Origin: Cellulomonas sp. APG4 | Lineage (GTDB): Bacteria > Actinomycetota > Actinomycetes > Actinomycetales > Cellulomonadaceae | DNA length: 64,000 nt | Assembly (NCBI RefSeq): GCF_009996735.1 | Contig: NZ_JAACYI010000004.1 | Span: 62,001-126,000, forward strand | Direction: 5' to 3' | Shown: positions 30,389 to 38,936 of the stretch, one piece after another | Numbering within the stretch: the first letter of the stretch is position 1 | Layout of the letters: each line of letters starts with the position of its first letter | Notes under the pieces: generated by a model | The model's input: only the letters and a program-made list of their open reading frames with translations | What the model was told of the DNA's origin: nothing | Database searches by the model: none | Made by a program: the position numbers and the translations under genes

Positions 30389-31474
30389 TCAGGCCTCCGT
30401 CTGGCGGGTGCGCGGGTCGAGGAACGCGTAGGCGACGTCGGCCAGGACGTTGGCGACGAGCACCGACAGCGTGATCACCAGGAACACGCCCTGCATCAGG
30501 GCGTAGTCCTTCGCGTTGGTCGCGTCGAGCAGCAGCTTGCCCACCCCGGGGTAGCTGAAGACCATCTCCATGACGATGGTGCCGCCCACGATGAAGCCGA
30601 TCGACAGCGCGAAGCTCTGGATCTGCGGGAGCACCGCGTTGCGCGCGGCATAGCGCCACAGCACCCGCCGGTTCGGCATGCCCTTGGCCTGCGCGACCAT
30701 CACGTAGTCCTCGTCGAGCACCGTGAGCATCATGTTGCGCATGCCCAGCATCCAGCCGCCCAGGGAGGCGAGCACGATGGTGGCCGCGGGCAGCGTGCCG
30801 TGGTGGATCACCTGCCCCACGAACTCCGCCGACCACTCGGGCGTCATCCCCACGCCGTAGGCCTTGCCGATGGGGAACCAGCCGAGCGTCACCGAGAACA
30901 GGGCGATCGCCAGGAGGCCCAGCCAGAAGTACGGGATCGTGCTGAGGAACGTGGTCAGCGGGATGAGCCCGTCGAGCCTGCTGCCACGGCGCCAGCCGAC
31001 CACGGCCCCGCCGATCGTGCCGATCGCGAACGAGACGACGGTCGCGAAGCCCACCAGCCCCACGGTCCAGGGCAACGCCTGGCTGATCACCTCGGTGACC
31101 GGGCGCAGGCCGTGCAGCAGCGAGACGCCGAGGTCTCCCCGCAGCAGGAGACCCCAGTAGTCGACGTACTGCTGCAGCAGCGACTTGTCGGTGTCGAGGC
31201 CGAGCAACGAGCGCAGGGCGTCGGCCGCCTCGGGGCTGACGTTGCGGTTGCGGGAGAGGTACTGGTCGACCGCGTCGCCCTTCATCATGCGGGGCAGGAA
31301 GAAGTTGATCGTGATGGCGGCCCAGAGGGTGAACAGGTAGAAGCCGGCGCGCCCGGCGAGGAACCGCCACGGGACGCGTGAGCGTCCCCGCGCGACCGTG
31401 GTCGCGGTGGTGCCGACCTCAAGGGCGTCTCGCGTCGGCGAGGGCTCGGCGGGATGGGGCTGGACGGCGGTCAT
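30389..31474 (-). CDS. ABC transporter permease, DppB/OppB type
   Basis: A 361-residue permease with an N-terminal helix (FYLFTLWAAITINFFLPRMM), a large periplasmic loop containing LLGLDTDKSLLQQYVDYWG, and five more helices. The EAA loop is MLTVLDEDYVMVAQAKGMPNRRVLWRYAARNAVLP. It pairs with the DppC-type permease downstream. Its ATG overlaps the stop of the second ATPase gene by 4 bases. The length and topology are normal for the family. Confidence 0.93.
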   Translation of the reverse strand: MTAVQPHPAEPSPTRDALEVGTTATTVARGRSRVPWRFLAGRAGFYLFTLWAAITINFFLPRMMKGDAVDQYLSRNRNVSPEAADALRSLLGLDTDKSLLQQYVDYWGLLLRGDLGVSLLHGLRPVTEVISQALPWTVGLVGFATVVSFAIGTIGGAVVGWRRGSRLDGLIPLTTFLSTIPYFWLGLLAIALFSVTLGWFPIGKAYGVGMTPEWSAEFVGQVIHHGTLPAATIVLASLGGWMLGMRNMMLTVLDEDYVMVAQAKGMPNRRVLWRYAARNAVLPQIQSFALSIGFIVGGTIVMEMVFSYPGVGKLLLDATNAKDYALMQGVFLVITLSVLVANVLADVAYAFLDPRTRQTEA

Positions 31475-32273
31475 CGGGCACCTCCGAGCGCGCCGGACAC
31501 CGAGCCGAAGTGCTTCTCGGGGTCGGGCGACGCGGCGCGCAGCTCGCGGGTGTACGGGTCCTGCGGGCGGAGGATCACGTCGTCCGCCGGGCCGCTCTCG
31601 ACCACCCGGCCCTGGTTGAGCACGAGGATCTCGTCGCTGAAGTGTCGGGCGGTCGCCAGGTCGTGGGTGATGTAGAGGACGCCGAGGCCCTCCTCACGCC
31701 CCAGGTCGGCGAGCAGGTTGAGCACGCCGAGGCGGATGGAGACGTCGAGCATCGAGACGGGCTCGTCGGCCACCAGCAGGCGGGGCCGCGAGGCCAGCGC
31801 GCGGGCGATCGCGACGCGCTGGCGCTGACCGCCCGACAGCTCGTGCGGGCGCCGGTCGATCACGTCGTGGTCGAGACGGACCCGGGTGAGCAGTCGCCGT
31901 ACCTCGTCCTCGACCTCGGCCCCGGGCACGACGCCGTCCAGGCGCAGCGGGCGCTCGAGGTGGTACCGGATCGAGTGGTACGGGTTGAGCGACGCGAACG
32001 GGTCCTGGAACACCATGCGCAACTTCTGGCGGTAGGCCCGCAGGCCGGCGCCGCGGCGCGGGATCGGCTGCCCGTCGAGGCGCACCTGCCCGCTCGTGGG
32101 CGTCTCGAGCTGGGTGAGGATCCGCGCGATCGTGGACTTGCCGCTGCCGGACTGCCCGACGAGCCCGATCGTGCGGCCGGACTCGAGCGTGAAGCTCACG
32201 TCGTCGAGCGCCTTGATCTGGCCTGCGCCGCGCACCGCGTAGACCTTGGTAACGCGGTCGACCTCGAGGACCG

Positions 32274-32277
<4 letters not shown>
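31471..32277 (-). CDS. ABC transporter ATPase, DppF/OppF type
   Basis: A 268-residue ATPase with Walker A GQSGSGKST, signature LSGGQRQRVAIARAL, Walker B LLVADEPVSMLD and the switch His in THDLATARH. The N-terminus AVRGAGQIKALDDVSFTLESG is that of the OppF side of the pair. It overlaps the genes on both sides by 4 bases, so the transporter genes are translated as a coupled set. It likely works with the DppD-like ATPase as a heterodimer. Confidence 0.93.
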
Positions 32278-33098
<821 letters not shown>

Positions 33099-33175
33099 CG
33101 GTGCGCGCTCGCTCTCGTGGGGTCTGGTCGCCGAGGACGGGGCGGGTGCGTGCGCCACCCGCCCCGTCGGCTCGG

Positions 33176-34843
33176 CTACTCGGCGGGCTCGAGGTTCGTC
33201 AGCACCTGGACGATCCCCGGCTGGGTCGGGTCGGCGGAGGCGTACTGGTCGTCCTCCGTGGGCCAGCCCACGTAGTTGCGCGTGTTGTACTCGCCCAGCA
33301 GGGGGTGCGCGCCGAGCGGGATGGCGGGCACGTGCTCGGCGAACGCCTGCTGCAGCACGGCCGAGGCGGCCGTCCGCTCGTCGTCGGACGACGCGGTGGC
33401 GTAGGTGTTCAGCGCCTCGGTGACCGCCGGGTCCTCGAAGCGGCCGAAGTTGAACTGCGCGCGGTCGTCGACGATCCAGCGCGGGTCCATGGTCGAGGTG
33501 TAGAGGCCGTAGGCGTTCCCCGTGTCCTCGAGCCAGTGGATGATCGCCTGGAACGTGCCCTCCTGGCGCGCGGCGTCCCAGCCGCCCCAGTCGGGCTGGT
33601 CCACGACGACCTCGATGCCCAGGCCCTCGCCCAGCTCCTCGGCGATGAGGGCCTGCTCGGTGTTCCAGTCGCTCCAGCCGGCGGGCACGGAGATCGAGAA
33701 CGAGACAGGCGTGCCGTCGGGGTCGATCAGGGCATCGCCCTCCCACGTGTAACCGGCGTCGGTGAGGATCTGGCGCGCCTTGTCGACGTCGACGGCGTAC
33801 TCCTCGCCCTGGAGCTCGGGGACGATCTCGTCCTCGAGCACGCTGCTGAGGCCGGTGACGTTCCACACCGGCTCGCTCGCGCCCTCACGGGCGATGTCCA
33901 CGTAGGCCTGACGGTCGATCGTCCAGGCGAGCGCCTCACGCAGCGCCGGGTCGTCGAACGGCTTGGTCTGCAGGTTCATGAACAGCGTCGCGGCGCCGGC
34001 CGTGGGGGACACCAGGAAGTGGTTGTCCTCGTCGGCGGCCAGGTAGCTGTCCTCGATCTGCGGGATGAACGCCTGCGCCCAGTCGGCCTCGCCCGAGACG
34101 AGCGCGGTGGTCAGCGCCGCGTTGTCACCGTAGGAGATGTAGTGCAGCTCGGGGACCGCGAGCTCGCCGCCCCAGTAGTCGGGGTTCGCGGTGAGGGTCA
34201 CCGACTCGGTGGACCACGAGTCGAGCACGTACGGGCCGGTGCCCACCGCCGTGCCGTCCTCCGTGAGGGGGTCGGTGTTCGGGTCGGCGAGGCCCTCCCA
34301 GATGTGCTTGGGGACGATCGGCGTGTGCAGCACGCGCGCCTGGGCGGTGTACTTCGACTCCCCGAAGCTCAGGGTGATCGCGTCGCCGTCGACGGTCGCG
34401 CCCTCGTACTTCAGGCCCGCGGTGTCGGTGAGGCGACCGTCGAGGTACTGGTCGAACGTGTAGACGATGTCGTCACCGGTGAACTCGGTGCCGTCGCTCC
34501 AGGTCACACCGCTGCGCGGCACCACCGTGAGCTCGGTGTAGTCGTCGTTCCACTCGACGGACTCGGCAAGCCAGGGGGTCGTGCCGAGGTCTCCGGTGGG
34601 GTTGACGAGCGCGAGCGGTTCGAAGATCACCTTCGCGTAGCCGTACTTCGAGGCGGACGAGTCACCCAGGTACGGGTTGTGGGACTCGGTGGTGATCGCG
34701 CCGTCGGGCTTGGCGATCGTCAGCGCGGCGCCGTCACCCGGTGCGGGGCTCGCGTCGTCGTCACCCGACCCTCCGCCTGAGCACGCGGTCAGCGCCAGGG
34801 CCCCAGCGAGGCCTAGCGCGATGGCACGGGACTTCACCCTCAT
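33176..34843 (-). CDS. ABC transporter substrate-binding lipoprotein (SBP_bac_5)
   Basis: A 555-residue extracellular solute-binding protein of the DppA/OppA family. The signal peptide ends in lipobox LTAC (Cys21), followed by GGGSGDDDASPAPG. The family block KVIFEPLALVN ... TPWLAESVEWNDDYTELTVVPRSGVTWSDG appears near residues 70-115, with FDDPALREALAWTIDRQAYV further on. The last third has the two-lobed closing pattern. Despite the peptide-type family, the operon ends in a GH3 glycosidase, so the ligand may be an oligosaccharide. GGAGAGATCG precedes the ATG at 34843. Confidence 0.92.
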   Translation of the reverse strand: MRVKSRAIALGLAGALALTACSGGGSGDDDASPAPGDGAALTIAKPDGAITTESHNPYLGDSSASKYGYAKVIFEPLALVNPTGDLGTTPWLAESVEWNDDYTELTVVPRSGVTWSDGTEFTGDDIVYTFDQYLDGRLTDTAGLKYEGATVDGDAITLSFGESKYTAQARVLHTPIVPKHIWEGLADPNTDPLTEDGTAVGTGPYVLDSWSTESVTLTANPDYWGGELAVPELHYISYGDNAALTTALVSGEADWAQAFIPQIEDSYLAADEDNHFLVSPTAGAATLFMNLQTKPFDDPALREALAWTIDRQAYVDIAREGASEPVWNVTGLSSVLEDEIVPELQGEEYAVDVDKARQILTDAGYTWEGDALIDPDGTPVSFSISVPAGWSDWNTEQALIAEELGEGLGIEVVVDQPDWGGWDAARQEGTFQAIIHWLEDTGNAYGLYTSTMDPRWIVDDRAQFNFGRFEDPAVTEALNTYATASSDDERTAASAVLQQAFAEHVPAIPLGAHPLLGEYNTRNYVGWPTEDDQYASADPTQPGIVQVLTNLEPAE

Positions 34844-35146
34844 CGATCTCTCCTTCGAGACGGACGTCACGGCGGTCGACGCGACGCGTACGGGCGTGCG
34901 ACCAGGCCGGCGAGGTGCCGTCCGGGGGTGCGGGGCCGACGACGACGTCGGTCCGGAAATCCGGGTGCCTGGCGGTCGAGAGGTTACTACGCTGTCAGTA
35001 AGTGATGTCCAGAGGCCGTGACCAACCTGTGACCCTCCCGGCTCGGCGGCGGGGCCGGAGACCTAGACTCGACCGAGCCAGACGGGCCGACGGCGGCCCC
35101 GGCGACGCCCGCCGCGCGCGGGCACGATGAGGGAGACGAGGACGCG
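34844..35146. other. Divergent intergenic region, 303 bp
   Basis: No gene is seen here. It separates the ABC/GH3 operon from the divergent TetR gene. It holds the inverted repeat TTACT-N8-AGTAA (34984-35001), a plus-strand TACGCT -10 candidate inside it (34988-34993), and TAGACT (35064-35069), a second -10 candidate for the TetR gene. The minus-strand promoter of the operon is not obvious. Confidence 0.5.
34984..35001. promoter_or_regulatory. Candidate TetR operator
   Basis: TTACT-ACGCTGTC-AGTAA, a perfect 5-bp inverted repeat in an AT-rich patch between the divergent ABC/GH3 operon and the TetR gene. TetR-family proteins commonly bind such sites next to their own gene. The short arms keep confidence moderate. 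Confidence 0.45.
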
Positions 35147-35797
35147 ATGACCACGAGGCGCGCTCCCCGCGCGCGGCCCGAGACCCTGGTCAAGCGCACC
35201 GAGATCCTGCGCGCCGCGACGGCGACCTTCGGGGCCAAGGGCTACAAGAACGGGCCGCTCACCGAGATCGCCGACCAGGTCGGCATGACGCACGCCGGGA
35301 TCCTGCACCACTTCGGCTCGAAGGATCAGCTGCTGGTCGAGGTGCTGAAGTACCGCGACCAGGAGGACGTCGCACCGCTCGAGGGCGCCCACATCCCGGG
35401 CGGCATGGAGCTGTTCCGGCACCTGGTGCGCACCGCGTTCACCAACGAGACCCGGCCGGGCATCGTGCAGGCCTACGCGGTGCTCTCGGCCGAGTCCGTG
35501 ACGGACGAGCACCCCGGACGCGCGTACTTCGAGGAGCGCTACCAGACGCTGCGGCGAGAGATCACCGAGGCCTTCGCGGCGGTGTGCGCCGAGCGCGGGA
35601 TCACGGCGCCGGCCACGGTGGACCGGGCCGCGGCGAGCATCCTCGCCGTCATGGACGGCCTCCAGGTGCAGTGGCTGCTCTCGCCCGACGACGTGCAGCT
35701 GGCCGAGGCGAGCGCGTTCGCGATCGAGGCGATCGTGGCCGCGGTGCTCGAGCCGAGCCGCACACCGCTCGACCTGGGCCTGCACCCCACGAGCTGA
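35147..35797 (+). CDS. TetR-family regulator beside the ABC/GH3 operon
   Basis: A 216-residue regulator. The helix-turn-helix is at about 35-60 (PLTEIADQVGMTHAGILHHFGSKDQLL). The C-terminal domain has GIVQAYAVLSAESVTDEHPGR, seen in TetR proteins next to sugar or glycosidase genes. GGGAGACGAGGAC lies before the ATG. Divergent orientation suggests it represses the transporter/GH3 operon, although LacI proteins are the more usual controllers of such operons. The ligand is unknown. Confidence 0.88.
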   Translation: MTTRRAPRARPETLVKRTEILRAATATFGAKGYKNGPLTEIADQVGMTHAGILHHFGSKDQLLVEVLKYRDQEDVAPLEGAHIPGGMELFRHLVRTAFTNETRPGIVQAYAVLSAESVTDEHPGRAYFEERYQTLRREITEAFAAVCAERGITAPATVDRAAASILAVMDGLQVQWLLSPDDVQLAEASAFAIEAIVAAVLEPSRTPLDLGLHPTS

Positions 35798-35827
35798 CCG
35801 CGTACGTCTCGACAGCGAGGAAGCACC

Positions 35828-36313
35828 ATGATCGAAGGTGTCCGGTACGGCCACACCAACGTCGTCGCACACGACTGGCGTCGCCTGGTCGACTTCTACG
35901 TGACGCTCTTCGGCTGCGAGCCGGTGCCGCCCGAGCGTGACCTGTACGGCCCCGTCGTCGCGGCAGGCACGGGAGTCACCGACGCCACGCTCAACGGCAT
36001 GCACCTGCGGCTGCCGGGCCACGGCCCGGACGGGCCGACCCTCGAGGTCTACAGCTTCGGCACCATGCCGCCCAAGCCGCCGACGGCGGTCGACCGCCCC
36101 GGCTACGGGCACCTCGCCTTCCAGGTCGCGGACGTCGCGGCGGCCCGGCGCGAGGTCCTCGCCGCCGGTGGCTCCGCGCTCGGGCAGATCGTGCGCACCC
36201 AGGTCGCTGCCGATCGCTCGGTGACCTGGTGCTACGTCACCGACCCCGAGGGCAACCCCGTCGAGCTGCAGTCATGGGGCCCGGGCGAGCCGGCGGCGAT
36301 CCTCGAGGACTGA
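35828..36313 (+). CDS. VOC family protein
   Basis: A 161-residue vicinal-oxygen-chelate protein with all four usual metal-ligand positions: His in RYGHTNVVAHDW, Glu in TLEVYSFG, His in YGHLAFQVAD and Glu in DPEGNPVELQSWG. This is the pattern of glyoxalase I-like and dioxygenase-like members, so it is probably an active metalloenzyme. It follows the TetR gene by 30 bases on the same strand and may be co-transcribed. The substrate is unknown; a sugar-derived aldehyde would suit the neighbourhood but is speculation. Confidence 0.85.
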   Translation: MIEGVRYGHTNVVAHDWRRLVDFYVTLFGCEPVPPERDLYGPVVAAGTGVTDATLNGMHLRLPGHGPDGPTLEVYSFGTMPPKPPTAVDRPGYGHLAFQVADVAAARREVLAAGGSALGQIVRTQVAADRSVTWCYVTDPEGNPVELQSWGPGEPAAILED

Positions 36314-36358
36314 GCGTTCCCGCGAGCCGCGTCGGCGCGGCGACCCTCGACGCACGGT

Positions 36359-36376
36359 CATGCCGCGGACGGCGTG
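36359..36376. terminator. Hairpin between convergent genes
   Basis: CATGCCG and CGGCGTG pair (one G-T wobble) around loop CGGA. It lies between the convergent VOC and HhH genes, where a two-way terminator is expected. Confidence 0.4.
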
Positions 36377-36386
36377 GTCCTCGGAG

Positions 36387-36575
36387 TCACGGCACGAGCT
36401 CCGTCCCGTGCTCTCGCAGGATCGTGATCGCTCGCGGTCCGACCCCGTGGAGATCAAGGAGCTCCCGCTCGCTGGCTCCGCGGAGGTCGCCGATCGTGCC
36501 GTAGCCAGCGGCCTGGAGGGCTCGGGTGGCAGGCTTCCCCAGCGTCGCCGGTAGACCTGCGGATGGCTCGCCCAT
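36387..36575 (-). CDS. Small helix-hairpin-helix protein
   Basis: A 62-residue protein consisting of one helix-hairpin-helix fold: GLPATLGKPATRALQAAGYG, then TIGDLRGASERELLDLHGVGPRAITILREHG. The HGVGPRA hairpin is the DNA-backbone-binding type, like the C-terminal domain of RNA polymerase alpha. Such small proteins are common in actinobacteria and are annotated as DNA-binding with no known role. The start lies 7 bases after minus-strand GAGGCT. Confidence 0.75.
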   Translation of the reverse strand: MGEPSAGLPATLGKPATRALQAAGYGTIGDLRGASERELLDLHGVGPRAITILREHGTELVP

Positions 36576-36646
36576 GCCACACAGCCTCGAGCGCCGGTCG
36601 ACCGGTGAGCAAGGGTGACGGCCATCCGGATCTGCCGCGCTGCGCG

Positions 36647-38176
36647 TCAGAGCGCGCGGTGGGTCCAGGCGCCCGCGAGCATCGTGGCCGCGACGGGCAT
36701 CGCGCGCAGCAGGTCGCCGTCGGGCACGGGCTCGGCGTCGAGCACCACCAGGTCTGCGGGCTCACCCGGCGTGACCCGCGAGCGCACCGACGACGCGAGC
36801 GCGGTGCCGAGGTTCACGGCCTGCTCGGGGTGCCACGGCTCGCGGCCGTCGCGCGCGCGGGTCACCGCCGCGGCGATCGCCGCCCACGGGTCCAGCCGGG
36901 CCACGGGCGCGTCGGAGCCGAACGTCATGGTCACGCCGGCGCGCGCGAGGTCCCCGTACGCGAACGACCTGCCGGTGCGGCCCGCCCAGTGCACGTCGGC
37001 CACGTCCCGGTCGTCGAGCGCGTGCTCGGGCTGGACGCTCGCGACCACGCCCAGTGCGGCCATGCGCGTGACGTCGTCGGGAGTGAGCAGCTGGGCGTGC
37101 TCGATCGAGCCTCGGGCACCGGTGGCCTCGAACGCGTCGAGCACGACGGCGTTCGCGTGGTCCCCGATCGCGTGGATCGCGCAGCGGATCCCGTGGCGGG
37201 CGGCGCGGGTCATCTGCTCGGCGAGGTGCTCGGGCTCGACGTTCAGGGCCCCGGTCCACGCGACGCCGTCGGTGACGGGCGGGTAGGGCTCGTGGCAGAA
37301 CGCGGTGCGGGTGTTGAGCGAGCCGTCCGCGATCACCTTGAACGGGCCCACGCGCACCAGGCCGTCCGGGGTCACCCACGCGCCCGAGGCCAGGCCCCGC
37401 TCGATCGCCGCGTCGAGGTGCTCGGGCCACAGCGCGGCGTCGACCCGCAGCCGCAGCGGCCGGGCGGCAGCACGCCGATACCAGGCCGCGACGTTGTCGG
37501 CGATCTCGAGGTCCACGATGCCCACCACGCCGAGCCTCGCCGCGGCCGCCGCGGCGTCGTCGACCCAGGCGTCGAGCGCGACCTCGGGGGCCCGGTCCAC
37601 CTGGGCCATGAGGGGCATCCACTCGGTCTCACGCAGCAGCCCGGTCGGGTGGTCCACGCCCACCTCGGCAAGCGCGGTGCTGCTGAACCACGCGCAGTGC
37701 AGGTCGGCCGAGACCACGACCACCGGGACCGGCGGCAGGCCGGCGTCGACCACGGCACGGTCGAGCAGCTCGGCCGTCGGGACGTCCGGCCACAGCCCGT
37801 CCCGGAAGCCGGCCGCGACCAGCGCGCCGCCGTCGGGCACGGGGGTGCGCCGCAGCTCGTCGACGACGGCGCGCGCGACCTCGGCGGCGGACGCAGCCTC
37901 CGACACGTCGAGCCGGCGCCGCGCGAGCGCCCACTGCGCCATGTGCACGTGCGCGTCCCACAGCCCCGGCATGAGCCAGCGGCCGTCGAGGTCCACCACC
38001 TCGCTCGCACCCTCGCCCGTGCCGGTGCCCGACGGCGTCACCGACGCGATGCGTCCGCCCTCGACGCGCACGTCCACGAGCCCACGTCCGCCCAGGTCAG
38101 CGGCAGGTTCGGCGGCCCGGCCGGGCAGCGGCACCAGCCGCGCCCGCCGCAGCACGAGGCTCGGGGACTCCGTCAT
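36647..38176 (-). CDS. Amidohydrolase, YtcJ type
   Basis: A 509-residue metal-dependent hydrolase. The N-terminal beta part leads to LMPGLWDAHVHMAQWA (HxH metal site near residue 90). The TIM barrel has VSADLHCAWFSSTALAEVG, then AIHAIGDHANAVVLDAFE with a further His, and the conserved TFGSDAPVARLDPWAAIAAAV with the metal-binding Asp. The family acts on amides or cyclic ureas, with unknown natural substrate here. The minus-strand TAGCCT (38183-38188) lies 6 bases before the ATG, so the transcript is likely leaderless. It is divergent from cueP. Confidence 0.87.
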   Translation of the reverse strand: MTESPSLVLRRARLVPLPGRAAEPAADLGGRGLVDVRVEGGRIASVTPSGTGTGEGASEVVDLDGRWLMPGLWDAHVHMAQWALARRRLDVSEAASAAEVARAVVDELRRTPVPDGGALVAAGFRDGLWPDVPTAELLDRAVVDAGLPPVPVVVVSADLHCAWFSSTALAEVGVDHPTGLLRETEWMPLMAQVDRAPEVALDAWVDDAAAAAARLGVVGIVDLEIADNVAAWYRRAAARPLRLRVDAALWPEHLDAAIERGLASGAWVTPDGLVRVGPFKVIADGSLNTRTAFCHEPYPPVTDGVAWTGALNVEPEHLAEQMTRAARHGIRCAIHAIGDHANAVVLDAFEATGARGSIEHAQLLTPDDVTRMAALGVVASVQPEHALDDRDVADVHWAGRTGRSFAYGDLARAGVTMTFGSDAPVARLDPWAAIAAAVTRARDGREPWHPEQAVNLGTALASSVRSRVTPGEPADLVVLDAEPVPDGDLLRAMPVAATMLAGAWTHRAL

Positions 38177-38182
38177 CGGAGC

Positions 38183-38188
38183 AGGCTA
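38183..38188 (-). promoter_or_regulatory. -10 box for amidohydrolase gene
   Basis: TAGCCT on the minus strand, 6 bases before the ATG at 38176, giving a leaderless transcript. No ribosome site is present. Confidence 0.5.
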
Positions 38189-38216
38189 CGTCTCTACCCA
38201 ACCGCTCGCGCCCCCG

Positions 38217-38230
38217 AGGACGATCGTCCT
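38217..38230. promoter_or_regulatory. Perfect 14-bp palindrome in cueP promoter
   Basis: AGGACGATCGTCCT, centred 44.5 bases before the cueP start codon (taken as the transcription start). It lies between cueP and the divergent amidohydrolase gene. An activator site is inferred from the position. Confidence 0.5.
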
Positions 38231-38236
38231 GGGCGC

Positions 38237-38258
38237 TGTCACGACGTCGGCCGTGACA
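38237..38258. promoter_or_regulatory. Inverted repeat over the cueP -10 region
   Basis: TGTCACG-N8-CGTGACA, 7-bp perfect arms. The right arm overlaps GACAAT (38255-38260), the likely -10 box 7 bases before the cueP ATG, so a bound protein would block or remodel the promoter. Confidence 0.5.
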
Positions 38259-38267
38259 ATGGAGCGC

Positions 38268-38846
38268 ATGACTGCAGCGACCTCGTCCTCGTCCCGCCCC
38301 CGCGTGCTCAGCCGCCTCGCTGCGGCCGGTGCGTCGCTGCTGCTGCTCGCGGCCTGCTCGACGTCGAGTCCCGAGGACTCCCTGCAGGCCGAGCTCGGGC
38401 TCGACGGGATAGACGGCCGCGAGATCGTCGAGCAGCTCGACGCCTCGACCGACGATCGCCCGTTCGCCTTCATGGCCTCGGTGCGCGAGGACGAGGTGCT
38501 GCTGGGCGATGGCACGCAGGAGGTCGCCGTGGCCCTGCCCGAGGACGAGCTGTACGTCTCGATCGCGCCCTACGTGGACCAGACCCACGAGTGCTACTAC
38601 CACTCGCTCGCGACGTGCCAGGGCGAGCTCGTCGAGCAGCCAGTCTCCGTGACGATCACGGCCGACGACGGCACGGTGCTCGTGGACGAGGACGCCACCA
38701 CCTACGCCAACGGCTTCGTCGGCTTCTGGCTCCCGCGCGATGTCGAGGGCACCATCGAGGTCACCTACGCCGACAAGACCGGCAGCGTCCCGTTCAGCAC
38801 CGGCGAGGGCGACCCCACCTGCATCACGACCCTCCAGGTCGCCTGA
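38268..38846 (+). CDS. cueP: CueP family copper-binding lipoprotein
   Basis: A 192-residue exported lipoprotein. The signal peptide has lipobox LLAAC (Cys near residue 31). The CueP core is clear: LYVSIAPYVDQTHECYYHSL then ATCQGELVEQ, with His/Cys ligands. It ends YANGFVGFWLPRDVEG and DPTCITTLQVA with a third Cys. CueP in Salmonella is a periplasmic copper-binding protein that helps supply copper to superoxide dismutase; a role in copper handling at the cell surface is inferred here. I chose the ATG at 38268 (7 bases after GACAAT). The last 16 codons and the stop lie in a 68-bp tandem duplication. Confidence 0.88.
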   Translation: MTAATSSSSRPRVLSRLAAAGASLLLLAACSTSSPEDSLQAELGLDGIDGREIVEQLDASTDDRPFAFMASVREDEVLLGDGTQEVAVALPEDELYVSIAPYVDQTHECYYHSLATCQGELVEQPVSVTITADDGTVLVDEDATTYANGFVGFWLPRDVEGTIEVTYADKTGSVPFSTGEGDPTCITTLQVA

Positions 38847-38936
38847 CGCAGGGACAGCCGGTCAGCACCGGCGAGGGCGACCCCACCTGCATCACGACCC
38901 TCCAGGTCGCCTGACGCAGGGACAGCCGGTCAGCAC
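38794..38936. repeat. 68-bp tandem duplication over the cueP stop
   Basis: Two identical 68-base units (38794-38861 and 38862-38929) followed by a 7-base partial third unit TCAGCAC. The unit starts with TCAGCAC and covers the last codons and stop of cueP plus 15 bases beyond. The stop codon of the convergent siderophore gene lies in the partial third copy. No mismatch between units was found by eye. Confidence 0.95.

Noticed and set aside
36563-38914. A long plus-strand frame opposite the amidohydrolase that runs into the cueP repeat
   Set aside because: Shadow of the minus-strand gene; it only ends with the CueP tail because the tandem duplication repeats that sequence in another frame.
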